64,000 nt of DNA from Lenzites betulinus (Eukaryota; Basidiomycota; Agaricomycetes; Polyporales; Polyporaceae). Below the pieces are notes generated by a model that made no database searches, was not told where the DNA came from, and saw nothing but the letters and a program-made list of their open reading frames with translations. The number at the start of each line of letters is the position of its first letter. Position 1 is the first letter of the stretch. The position numbers and the translations under genes are program-made. The stretch covers positions 124,001-188,000 of the forward strand of contig JABYQU010000017.1 of assembly GCA_022264855.1 (NCBI GenBank), written 5' to 3'. Positions 37,549 to 48,126 of the stretch are shown here, piece after piece.

Positions 37549-38722
37549 TCAATCCAATATGTACGCAGGCGCTGCCACATTCGGTTCTCGTCCAACAACA
37601 GGTTCCAGTTGGTCTTGGGCATCGCTCTCCCAGGTCTGTGTACTGATAGCAGTGTCGGACATAATCAAGTGCAGTAGATGATCGGCAGTGTTGCGAACAG
37701 AAATGGACAGGTGATGGACCTACAATAACGTCAATGTCAATCATTGCCTCACCAACGATCTGTATGACAGCTAAGGAGTAGTTTGGACTTACGTTCACCG
37801 TGTCGAGACTCTCGAAAATCTCTGCGTGGACAGGTTTGAGCGTGTAGTCCAAGGCGGGCTTCTCCACAAACGACAGGTCTGCGGCTGACGTCGTGAGCTC
37901 GAGAGTCGTTGGCGCGAACTTGATGAGGAGTTCTACGCGGCCGCGGAAACAGATGTCGTCCAGGAAGAACGACCGCTCTGGGTGCTTCCCGCTGCGTGCG
38001 TTCAGAATCACACTGGGTTTGACCAAATGCAGCTTCTGCCGTCCCGTCATCTCCGATGTGTCGTATGGCGCGAACGAGAACCCCAGTTCCAGAAGTACCG
38101 CGCCATGTCCCGGGTGTGCACGTGTCTCGAGGGTGTCGATGCGGGGCGCCTTCGTACCGAGTGCGAACTTGCTGAGATGCAAGGCGTCGAGTGATGAGGG
38201 GCAGTGTTGCGCGAGAACTCGGTCGACTAGAGCACCGATTTTTCGCGAGCAATCAGGTTCGTAGACGAGCCAGAGCCGGTCGAGGAGCTTGTTGATCCAC
38301 TCAGCAGATTCAATTTCGGGCCCGTGGGCGAGGTGCCTTTTAACATGTTGCCGTAGTATGTCGTCGCCAGCACGAGCCCGAAAGTGTCGCATAGACGTCG
38401 AGTAGTGGCTGTGACAGCATGCGAGGAGGAGGATGTACCATGCCCATCCAAAGTGGAGGCGGGTGAGGATGTGTGCTGAGATAGCTGCCTTGGAAGGAGG
38501 GAGGCTTGGGTTGGATCAAGTCTTGCTGTCACAATACGATCGTAGACTTACCACTGCAACGAGAGTGGCGTCGCGATGCCAAATTATTGGTAGGAATTGA
38601 AAGAGGCGTTCCTGGGCCTCGTCATCCTGAGCTAACGGCGGCTGATCGTGGTCAACCCCCGAAACCTCCCGCCATCCCATCTTGCACCGGTTGGGGGTCC
38701 TACGAGTGGATTGACTATGCAT
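37549..38722 (-). CDS. SMP-only tricalbin-like membrane protein, no C2 domains
   Basis: A compact relative of the tricalbin at 21.0-26.6 kb. Three exons join in phase: 38552-38722, 37793-38488 and 37549-37719, giving 345 residues. It aligns end to end with the tricalbin anchor and SMP part: KMGWREVSGVDHD, then a membrane hairpin (ILTRLHFGWAWYILLLACC), IESAEWINKLLDRLWLVYEP, LGTKAPRI and FVEKPALDYTLKP, then the post-SMP helix (VHHLSISVRNTAD). It stops about 35 residues later with no C2 domain. Identity is near one half by eye, with no stops or frameshifts. Both introns sit at the same positions and phase as in the tricalbin. Expected role: lipid binding or transfer at an ER membrane without the C2 plasma-membrane tether; this is inference. 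Confidence 0.82.
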
Positions 38723-39791
38723 GTCCTAGATATATCGGAGGGGGTGGCGGGGTGGGCGGAGCGTCGTGAGGGATAGCGGAAACGAAGGTGAACAACCTAT
38801 GCGGTCACGGCCAAAAAAAGTACTCGTGCCCCTTTTATTCGCCCAACCCCAGTCAAAGATGCGCGTGTGCTAGGCCGGTATGGCAGAGCGATCTAGGGAG
38901 GTAGAGCGGAACGTGCGATTACCCTGAGGCACGGCTATATATGAACGTACGCTATTAATAATGTGGACGAAGTCGATGTTCGCGGCTATGACAGTGCTTC
39001 GCTGCGGTGTTCGCAGTACTTCTGGACCCGGGGCAGCTACCGGCGAGATGTTATCGATGCATCACAGTAGCAGCTTCTGGTGTAAGCGGGGACGTACTAG
39101 GCTTGACATCTTCCAGGAGTGCACCGTTTCGAATGATCTGCATGCCACGTACCCCTTGGAAATTAGTAGTGGGATGGCCCCGTCTGGAGGTGAATCGTGT
39201 TGGAGCTTGGCACATGCATCTGTCAAATGTGGCCCGGGCGGTGACCAGTGATGCATGGTGGCCTCGGCGCGACGCAGTAAGGTCATCTGGGAGACCCATG
39301 TATTATGCACATGCGAACAGGACGCGTTCTTGAGGAGAGCTCAATTGCTGGATGCTGTTTCGGTGCTGGTGGTAGAGGGCCTGAGCAAGTGACCGCGGTA
39401 GGGCTAACTAGATAAGTACTGGTTAGTGATTGAGATGCGCGTACTAGTACTAGTCACCTACTTATCCTACTTACTTCGGCACGCTCGGCTCTGAGTTGAA
39501 ATCAAAGTGGATCTAAGATCGGACGACGCGACGCGTGTATCGATGACGCTATATGCAATACGCCTCACGTGTCCGCGTCGAGTCGGCACAGATCATCGCA
39601 GATTTGCGCGTACGAAATACTTCCACTGCCTTTCTCCTGGAGTCTCAGCACAAATCGCTAGTATCCGCACCCTGTGCTGCACTCAACATCCACATCCTCG
39701 TAAGGTCTTTTGTGCACTGTGCTTACTTCTAGCAGCTAGCTTAATGTGTACGGGTGTTTGCAGCTCGCGGCATCGCGAAACATACCATACA
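38723..39791. other. Intergenic region between the SMP-only and HAD genes
   Basis: 1.07 kb between divergent starts. It holds an imperfect inverted repeat at about 39410-39466 (GATAAGTA ... TACTTATC with CTAGTACTAG in between). No supported gene; the short open frames have no domain. Confidence 0.5.
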
Positions 39792-40846
39792 ATGTCGGCA
39801 CAACCCCAGGGCCCCGCAGGATTCAGCAGATACAAAGCGAGCGAGCATATCACACCCTCCGGCCATGCAACTCCCAGGACTGCCGCTCCGCCAGGGTCAG
39901 CTCTGGAAGACTTCGTGCACCACCTTGACAGACCAGTCATCGCGGTCGACATGGATGATGTTCTATCCCAGACAAACGACGCGGTTGCTAAATGTGAGTG
40001 CCTTCCGGAGTCACGCCGCGATAGAGGGAGCACCCTCTGATGGACGGGCGACGCTAGGGCACAACGACACCTACGGGACGAAGATGACTTTAGACGACTT
40101 CTACTGTGAGTAGCAAGGACTTCTGCCCATGACTTATGCATGCTGACGTCGCGGCCACGCACAGATTACTACTATTGGATGGTCAGACATCTTATTTGAC
40201 AACGAGACGTGCGGCCCGCTCATCCCTCCTCGCGCGACAGAACCCATACTGGGGCAACCCCACCGAGACTGTCCAAAAGGTCGAGAAGATCTGGGAGACG
40301 GACTACCTCGAGAAGGCCCCAGCCGTCCCCGGCGCGTACGAGGGCGTCCTGCACCTCAAGAACCTCGGCTTCCGCCTCGTCGTCGTCACCGCGCGCCAGC
40401 CGCGCGAGCTCGACCGCTCGCTCGGCTGGCTCGATGCGCACTTCCCCGGGCTCTTCGAGACGGTGATCTGCACGGGGCAGTCGCAGGAGACGCTCGCAGA
40501 CGAGCACGAGCTCGTCACGAAGCTCTCGAAGGCGGACGTGTGCCGCAGGATCGGCGCGAAGTTCCTCGTGGACGACTCTGCGGAGAACGCGCTCAAGTGC
40601 GCGACGGCGGACCCGCCCGTGCCTGTGCTGCTGTTCGGGGACTATGCGTGGAACCGGCACGCAGCGCATTATGACGATGTGAAGAAGGAGGTGAGCTTTG
40701 CGGAGAAGTTTGAGCGCGAGGGCCGGCGGGAGTTCTGGAAGGAGGATACGCTGGAGGTCCCTGCGGGCGCGCCGTTGACAAGGGTGAAAAACTGGGCGGA
40801 GGTCATAGAATGGGTGGAGAAGCAACAGGCAGAAGGCAAATTGTGA
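39792..40846 (+). CDS. HAD-superfamily hydrolase, 5'-nucleotidase-like
   Basis: Predicted phosphatase of the haloacid dehalogenase fold, related to the 5'(3')-deoxyribonucleotidase group; the substrate is unknown. It starts MSAQPQGPAGF. The catalytic motif I is VIAVDMDDVLSQTN (nucleophile Asp, then acid/base Asp two residues on). Motif II lies in RLVVVTARQP, the conserved Lys is in VTKLSKADVC, and motif III in KFLVDDSAENAL (Asp-Asp). Exon 1 is 39792-39993. Two short exons code WHNDTYGTKMTLDDFY and YYYWM, and the large last exon is 40241-40846. Length is about 300 residues. No signal peptide. Confidence 0.85.
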
Positions 40847-40944
40847 AACGGCGACGTAGGCCTAAACTGCAAGTGTAGAATGCAAGGACAGGTGTAGGAT
40901 ATTGTTACAGTGCCGATATTGTATTACAGAACCAGTCCGCACCC

Positions 40945-43900
40945 TCACCGCCCGTCGTCATCCCTAGGTAGTGACCAACCCTGCTGAAGCCGCCCGACAA
41001 GATTGCCGACCGGGCCCGAGGTCCCAGCTTGGCTCTTGAAGCTCTCCAGGAAGTTCTTGATTAGCTTGTAGTCGACGGTCCCCTCCCCAGCCTCGTCTAG
41101 CTCGTCCTCAAATTCGCCGCCATCGAGTGATGCACGTAGTTCTGCCTCCATCGCAGCCTCGATGTCTGGGCCATCTTCACCGTCTGAATCATCCTTCGCC
41201 GTTTCCTTCCCCTTCCCCTTCCCCTTCGTTCCCTTCGAAAGAGGCGGCGGTTTCGCGGACGAGTCTGCCTTGGTATGCGGACCGCGGGCACGCGCGAGCT
41301 CTTGGTCCATTGCCCGCATCACGGCCTCAAAGGAGTCCAGCGTGGGATCAGGGCCAGTCTGTGACGGTTTCGCAGAGGGTTTCGGTGCTGCCTTGGTCGC
41401 AGGTGTAGGCCTGCTTGGCGCAAGCCCGCGGGTGGGCACGAACGCTACACGTGTCCCCCATCAGTAGCGGCAAATATTACGACTCAAAGGCACACACCTC
41501 CTCGCTCTGTACGTTCTCTCAGAATTTCCTGCCACTGTTCGTCGGTTACGCCCAACGCGTGCCGGGCGAACTCGATGAACTCGTCCTCTTCTTCGGCCAT
41601 GTCGATCTCGATCTCGCCGACCACATGTGGCTGCTCGTCTTCGTCCTCATCGTCCTCATCATTCACCTCATCCTCATCTGTCTCGTCGTCAGAATCGACT
41701 CCATCGTACTGATCGCGGGGCAGAATTGGAGCTCGGATGGGTCGTCCAAGGGTTGCTTCAGGAGATCCCGAGGTAGCTGGGGGCTCTTCCCGGACCTCCG
41801 TGTCGATAGTGACTGGGGCGATTCTTTGCGAGTTACTGTGGAAAGCGGGTGGCATCTTGCCGTACTCTGAGGGGTCTATGCCTGGCACGAGCTTGTCCAT
41901 GGCGTCTTGCCGGGCCTTGCGCTCTTCTTCAGTCATTTCCGAAAGGGAAGGCCTGGGCATGGGTTTATCTTCTTCCTCGTCCATGTCATCGTCACTGTCA
42001 TCATCTCCGCCGATGCTATCGTCGCTGTCGCCTTCATCGGATGACCCCTCGCTGTTGTTCGCTATGAGCAAGAGACCTGGCGAGAAATTGTGAATCCGGA
42101 ACTCACTCTGCGAATCGGGCACCCTCGAGGTCACCGTCCCCCTCTACAAAGTCCTCCACTTGCTTCGCAAGGTCCTTCAGGCGTGCAGCCTGGGCTTTCG
42201 CGACGCGTTCGTCCTCGTCTTTTGTAGGGTCGACGTCCATAGCATCGGCAGCCTTGCTTTTGCCTTTGCCCTTGTCTGCGCCAGCGGTCTTCTCAAGCAT
42301 AGCATCGAAGTCTGCGGCGTCGACGTTCAGCCAATCGTCCGAGTCTTCTTCTCCAACAGGCAGACTTTGATTGTCCGAGAACTGATTCAAAGCTGCCTGT
42401 ACGACGCTGGCGAATGATGGACGGGAGGCGTCGCTGTAGATGCCAATCAGCACACGATATATGCATAAAGGTGGAAATATGTGAACCCACTCTTCCTTGC
42501 GCGCCGCAACAAAAGCAGACGCAGCCTGAGTCTCAAGGGCCGTCCACAGCTGCGAACCCTCGAGTTCCCCCTTGAAATAACCAGCTGCAACCAATCGCTG
42601 GATATAGGGCGCGTACTCAGGATTCCGACGCAAGTTATCCTTCAATGCTTCCGCCTTGTTTATCGTCAGCTACGTATCCTCGTAGAAATGATCCACAGAA
42701 GCGTACCGATGCCGCAGATCCATCGAAGTTGGCTGAGAGTGTCTCCCTGCGGTTCTTACTCTCTTGATACAGCATCTCGAAACCACAAGCCTGACATGAC
42801 GCCGTTAGCTTATACCACCTGACAGAAGGAGTTCTAAGCACTAACAATCTTCATCCCGACGTCCTTCCAGCGCCACTCTTTCGACCCGTCCCTTTCTGCC
42901 CACCTCCCAAACACCTTTGGTGGGTGGAACTTCTGACCGACGAGTTGTGCATATGCTGTACGCGTCATCCGCACTGTTGTCAGCGTAGCGGGCTCGGGAG
43001 GGAAGCGAGCCATTTTCTGTGCAGCCTGTACCGGTATAAGCTAGTCGCACCTGTGATAGTCTCAAGACAAACGTACACGAAGTTGCAACGCATCTCGAGT
43101 GTAAAAGGCTTCTACCGCCTTTTGCACCAGCGGAGGGTTGACGGCGAGGGCTTTTGCAACATCGGCCGGCAGGTACGCCTTCGCGACGTGTATATGTTGC
43201 CGGGAGGCCGCGGGATAGCTTGCCAACAAAATTAGTCCATGCGTAACCGCATCAATAGAATGGGCTTACCCTGTGATACGTTTCCACGCGACATGTTCGA
43301 CCTTTTCCGGTGCGAGAGTGTGGACAAGAGGATCGCGGACGAGTTTCACAGCGTCGGTGGCGGTGATAAACTCCTGCTCGTCAGGGGATTCGTTGAGCTC
43401 CTCGTGGTCTTCTCCTTCTTGGTGTCTGCGCCGCCGAGTTTTGCTAGATGGTGCAGAGACGTGTGAGAGCGGAATGAGATGGAGGCGGGAGTTATGGATC
43501 CAGACCTGTGAGCATATGTAAATCGTCGCCAGCGGGCGTAGGCAAGTTTGGAATGGACGCACCCTGTTCTCTGCATTTGATGGGTTCACCCATGAAGGGA
43601 GGTCGTCGGCGGCTTCGATGAGCAGGAAATCTCCGTCGGAGTCCCAGACGCTAACGCATATCGTGAGGATGCATACAAGGTAAAGCGCAGCGAACCACAA
43701 ACCTGACGACGATGTCCCAGTTGCGACTGATTTCACGAAGAAGCCAGACGGCACACCACTCGTCGTCTATACAGTCCCCGACGCGCATTCGGCCCTCGAG
43801 GACCCAAACGTCATTCTCCCCGTCTGGATCTGGTGCAACCTTCAGCTCGAAGGAGTCGCGATGCCACAGGTGCTCGGGAAGAACATTTTGGGTGTATTCC

Positions 43901-44028
43901 GTCAAGAGTGTCGCCAGAGCAGTAGCCGAAACACGGTCGGTCTGGCCTTCGGGGAGGTAGAGGGTGTACTCGAGTGTGTCCTCCGAGATAGTTGGTGGAC
44001 GGTTGAATATGTCATTGATGGAGGCCAT
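40945..44028 (-). CDS. ECD: Ecdysoneless/SGT1 family protein
   Basis: Conserved nuclear/cytosolic factor of the ECD (fungal SGT1) family, linked elsewhere to transcription, the U5 snRNP and PRP8 biogenesis, and cell-cycle control. It starts MASINDIFNRPPTI at 44028. Family blocks in order: LEYTLYLPEGQ, EHLWHRDSFEL, DEWCAVWLLREISRNW, GDFLLIEAADDLPSWVNP followed by AENRVWIHNSRLHLIP, an acidic middle with long Asp/Glu runs near 41.6-42.1 kb, and the C-terminal FLESFKSQAGTSGPVGNLVG. The acidic runs fit the family's activation region. Many small introns; several internal joins (42.6-43.3 kb) are approximate. It ends convergently 98 bp from the HAD gene stop. Confidence 0.85.
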
Positions 44029-44280
44029 CCGTACGAGTGTTGCGTTTGTCTCAATCTGTATCTAGCGATGCACAAGAGGATCCTAGTGTACAGGAGCAGG
44101 CCGAGGTATGAGGGGTGCAAGCGCAAGTGTAAGCCCGAAAACATTCAAGTCCGGAGATCTCGATCTTTCCTACCGCGTCATATCACGTGGTGAGTAGCAC
44201 CTGCCTTTCTTGGTACCGCGCCGCCGTCGAGGCGTCCGACGAGCACGACCTGCTCTTTAACGACCACTCGACTGCACCCG
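44029..44280. promoter_or_regulatory. Divergent ECD/VMA7 promoter
   Basis: 252 bp between the two start codons. Shared promoter by geometry; no specific element was recognised. Confidence 0.5.
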
Positions 44281-44843
44281 ATGGCGACGACCTCGCAGGA
44301 GAGAAACCTGCTCGCCGTAATTGGGGATGAGGTATGTGCCAAGTTCATGGTGCGCATATGCGTGCTGACCCTGTCAGGACACGGTCACGGGCATGCTGCT
44401 CGCAGGCATAGGCAATGTCGGCCAGAACCAGAAGAAGAACTTCCTCGTCGTAGACTCCAGTGCGTGTAGACCTATCTGGTTAATGGACGATATACTCAGG
44501 CACATCCACAGAGACGCACGTACCGGTCATCGAGGCTGCCTTCGAAGAATTCACTCAGCGGAAGGATATAGCGATACTCTTGATCAACCAGCACGTACGT
44601 GGGCTGCTATATGTGTTTAACCTGTGACTCTTACAACAGCTATATAGGTCGCAGAAAAGATTCGACCAATGGTTGACAAGTACCAGGAGGCTTTCCCAGC
44701 ATTGCTCGAGATTCCATCTAAGGATCACCCGTACGGTACGCAGCCACTGGAGTCTAGCCCTACAGGCAGTCCTCAAACATATACGCGCAGACCCCAACAA
44801 GGATTCCATACTCAAGCGTGTTCACAAGCTTTTCGGAGAATAA
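44281..44843 (+). CDS. VMA7: V-type proton ATPase subunit F
   Basis: Small central-stalk subunit of the V1 sector, needed for assembly and coupling of the vacuolar proton pump. About 124 residues over five exons: [17 protein letters not shown], then [40 protein letters not shown] with [29 protein letters not shown] with EIPSKDHPY, and [17 protein letters not shown] ending at TAA 44843. All joins stay in phase. Start, length and the GDEDTVTGxLLAGIG block match the family closely. Its stop faces the TIM21 stop across 154 bp. Confidence 0.95.
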
Positions 44844-44997
44844 ATGCATCGCATCTGTATTGTATTAGTATTCCGATACATGTACAACGGCCTGAGACCT
44901 CAAGCGAGGCATCGGCGGCATGAGCGGTGAGTGTTGATGACGAGCGACTTATAGTATGTTTGCCACGCTATACCGTGACCACGGTCGCAAGCTGCAA

Positions 44998-46401
44998 CTA
45001 CCGGTACCACCGCACTATCGGTTCCGTTTCCCGAACACCCTCTGCTCGTTGGACGAAGATACGACGCGGATTCCTGAGGTTCGAGTCTACACAAAACAGT
45101 CAAAGCGGAACTCGCTGGAGATCTGTGTGGGAAACTTACTGGGCATGTCAATAAGCAGGTAGCGGAAGTCATAGTACCCTTGATCGTTCTGGATGACATT
45201 CGCCAAAAGTATGAGGAACCGACCCTCTCGAATTTATGAGGGTTACGCACCATGACCAAGTCTGCATGCACTTCACCCTCGGTGAAAGCGGGCCCATTCC
45301 ACGCGTCGGACGCGGATCCCGAGGAATTCCGTGACGAGCCCTTGATGTCAGAGAAAAGGCCGGTCACTGATGCCAGCCATCCCCTCTTCTCCTGCTCCTG
45401 CTTATGCTCCTGGACCGGCATGGGTGGCGGTTTTGACTTCGCGACCTCCTCCCCACTCAAAAACCTGAACACACCCCTGCCCATATCCAAGACACGCTCG
45501 GCCCGTTTCTCCACGTCTTCCTTCGCCTCTTCCCAAGACATCGAATGCAGCGCGGTGACCTTTTCTTGCACTGTCTGCGTAGCACGAGAGAAGAAGTCGT
45601 CATCCGCGGCAGCTGGTGCAGGCCCGGAGCCGGGCGCTCGGCCCTGGACGTAGAAGTTGAGGAGCATATGCTCGCGCCCCTGAGAGTCGACGAAGATCTG
45701 GGAAGAGACATAGTGGTTCCGGTGCCGCGGGCGGGAGACGGTCGGAGGGTGGTTGTGGAAGACGATGGGCTCCTGTAGGTATTGGTGCACCTGTGGGCAT
45801 AACATTTCAGGATGTAGGCAAAATAGTGTACCATGGGAAACATACCAGAGGTGAATCTTTGATGAGGCCACACGCCTTGTTGTAGAGCACCGTAGGGGAA
45901 TTCCGCGAGAATAGTTCCGAAGTAAGGGCGTATATGAGCACGATCGAAAGGCCCGCGCCGGCGAGGATGACCGCTAGGTTGGTCGTCCGTGCCGTCGTGC
46001 GCATCACTATACATCCGGCGGTTCATGAGCATGCACTATACCACACAATGACTGCCCAGCATGAGTAATAAACGTAACGCACCTTTCCCACCCGCGCTCA
46101 GCTCAGACCACTTCTTCTCCGGGGCCACCTCGCCAGGACGAGGCGGAGTAATCCCAAGCTGGAACGGCCCCGCAGAGTCTTCCCTGCGCGCAGAGCGCTG
46201 CCGCTGGTCCAGTGCATTTGAAAGGAGGGACGCTGCGGTGGGTTTGCTGCCCGAAGCGGATCCCTGAGGGTTGACGTTCACGTTCTGTGCATGCGTGGCG
46301 AGCGTCCGCTGGAGGACGATGATTCTGGTGGGTCGTGCACATGGTGTGCAGAGCCGCAGCGCGCGGTGAAGGACGGATCGCGTCCGGGGTAGATTCATCA
46401 T
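44998..46401 (-). CDS. TIM21: TIM21, subunit of the mitochondrial TIM23 translocase
   Basis: Inner-membrane protein that links the TOM and TIM23 complexes. It starts MMNLPRTRSVLHRALRL, an Arg-rich presequence (residues 1 to about 35). After a linker (PEKKWSELSAGGKG) come a single transmembrane segment (LAVILAGAGLSIVLIYALTS) and the signature ELFSRNSPTVLYNKA. The intermembrane-space domain has VFHNHPPTVSRPRHRNH and GREHMLLNFYV. A longer than usual Asp/Glu- and Ser-rich insert follows. The protein ends in YYDFRYLLIDMP and RRIFVQRAEGVRETEPIVRW, with TAG at 44998-45000. The last intron uses the acceptor that keeps RRIFV in frame; a nearby acceptor would give a different tail. Confidence 0.9.
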
Positions 46402-46660
46402 GGACTGGATGCAGCCTGGAGAAGAGAGGGACTGACCGGCGCAAGAACCCGCGCTCGATCTTCGACGCGCGCGACTCACCACGTGCTGCCGGGTAGCCCC
46501 GCTTGACACTCAAGCACACAGTACCGGCCGTCTCGCAAGTACCTTTATAGTATACGACATGATTATCCTATGGCACACATGCGCATCCGATGAATGTCAT
46601 GATTGCTCAGTAGACGTAAAGTAGTAATATAGATGTATAGAATAAAGAAGCGCCCGAGGA

Positions 46661-47728
46661 TCAGACATGCTCCTTCAGGTACTCGACCGCAGATTCCTTC
46701 AGCTGTATGGAGGTCAATCGCATTCGACAAAGTTAATTTCACCGACGGGCTTACCGGGGGACTGAGACCCTTTCCCTCGAAATATGCCAGAACGAATTCA
46801 GTGGCGAGCCAGTCGCTTTCGACGGAACCCAGGTCGCGTACGACGAGCGTACGGGGCTGCTTGGACGACGGTTCGGTGATCAAAATGTCCAGAGGCGAGT
46901 GCTTTCCAAGCGGAGCATTCGGGAACATCGATTTCAGCTTCCGTAGTGGCGACTGGATAGCGAGCTCCTCGTCGGGGGTGATTTGGTTACGTTGCTTGCA
47001 CAATACTTGGCGCGCCTGTAGTGCGCGCATAAAGCCGTCCCTCAAGTGACTGTACGAAGTGGACCGCGTGGGGACTGGCATACGGGGTGAATGAAAGGAG
47101 CACTACGAAGTCACGAGCAAACTTACCAATGCGCAGTACACATGCAGCGTTCTTGACAATGTACTCAATCTTTTCCTCCGCTGTCGCGTCTTGTGGAATC
47201 TTCACAGAGTGTGAAGGCAACAGCCACGGAGAGGGGAAAGTCACGTACCGCCGCCAGTTTGGGGTTAGACAGGTCAGCGTAGAACCCGACGGAGTACACC
47301 TTGATACCGAGGAACGATACAGTCCTAACGCCCAGTCCCACAAGCGTAAATGTGGGAAGCGGCGTCTTGGACTGAATCTTCAACGTCTTTGGAAACGCAA
47401 TGGATGTGGCGGGGTCAACTAGATCCAACGTGAGTACTCAAAGTCATTAGTTGGTGTCCTAGCACGGACCACGAGTCTCTTCTTCCGCCGGGGGAAGCGG
47501 CACGTCGGCATCCAGGTGAACGGTTGACTTCCATGTCAGCCCAGTTGCAACTGCAAATGCGGAGCCCCAGAAAAGGGCCGAGGATGCAAATGACCTTTGC
47601 TGGTGTACCGCGGTCCTGGCGAGAGCAATTGAGCCAGGGGCAAGCCGCGAGGCCCGGGATGCAGAGACAGAGAAGGAGCGGCAGCTTTGTACGACGCCGC
47701 GCACAAGCCTTGGTTGCATCCAGCTCAT
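46661..47728 (-). CDS. AIM18/AIM46-like mitochondrial chalcone-isomerase-fold protein
   Basis: Fungal mitochondrial protein with a chalcone-isomerase-like, probably fatty-acid-binding fold and no known enzyme activity. It starts MSWMQPRLVRGVVQSCRSFS, a clear presequence, followed by a hydrophobic segment (ALFWGSAFAVATGLTW). The fold blocks are VDPATSIAFPKTLKI, TLVGLGVRTVSFLGIKVYSV with GFYADL, PTRSTSYSHLRDGFMRALQA, and a C-terminal SDWLATEFVLAYFEGKGLSPP then LKESAVEYLKEHV. The stop is at 46661. Exon joins in the middle (near 47.1-47.3 kb) are approximate. It diverges from BLM10 across 398 bp. Confidence 0.82.
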
Positions 47729-48126
47729 GTTGTTGTTGTGGAGATGGGTAGGTGGTGCAGTCAGGCCCAGGTGGCAGTCGAGCACTGAGTTATGGCAGAG
47801 GCTGGAGTCTGGACGGAGTCGCGACACCGACGCGACGCGATCGCGCCGTGAGATGGAATCGGGGAAAGCACGTGGAATACGACGCGACGGGCGCTTACTG
47901 AGTGTCCGGGGAGGGTACGCGTCGCCTGCGCCATCGGGAGAGCGAAGTCAGAATAGCACTCGCTCACTCTCTTCAGCCACTGCATTTCGTCCCTGGCCAC
48001 CCGCAGCGACCCCTGTACGCGTCACCCATCGACTCGTAAGCCTCTCAACCCACGCATATAATCACACACATCAGGGTCAGTTGCTTCTCATTCCCATCGT
48101 CTGCACCTCCATCAGCCACTCACGCA
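47729..48126. promoter_or_regulatory. Divergent AIM18-like/BLM10 promoter
   Basis: 398 bp between starts. No TATA box recognised. A frame crossing the region on the plus strand has no domain and was not annotated. Confidence 0.45.

Noticed and set aside
45063..45080. Nearer splice acceptor for the last TIM21 intron
   Set aside because: It gives an unrelated tail. The acceptor 14 bases earlier in the transcript restores RRIFV...EPIVRW, which fits the family.
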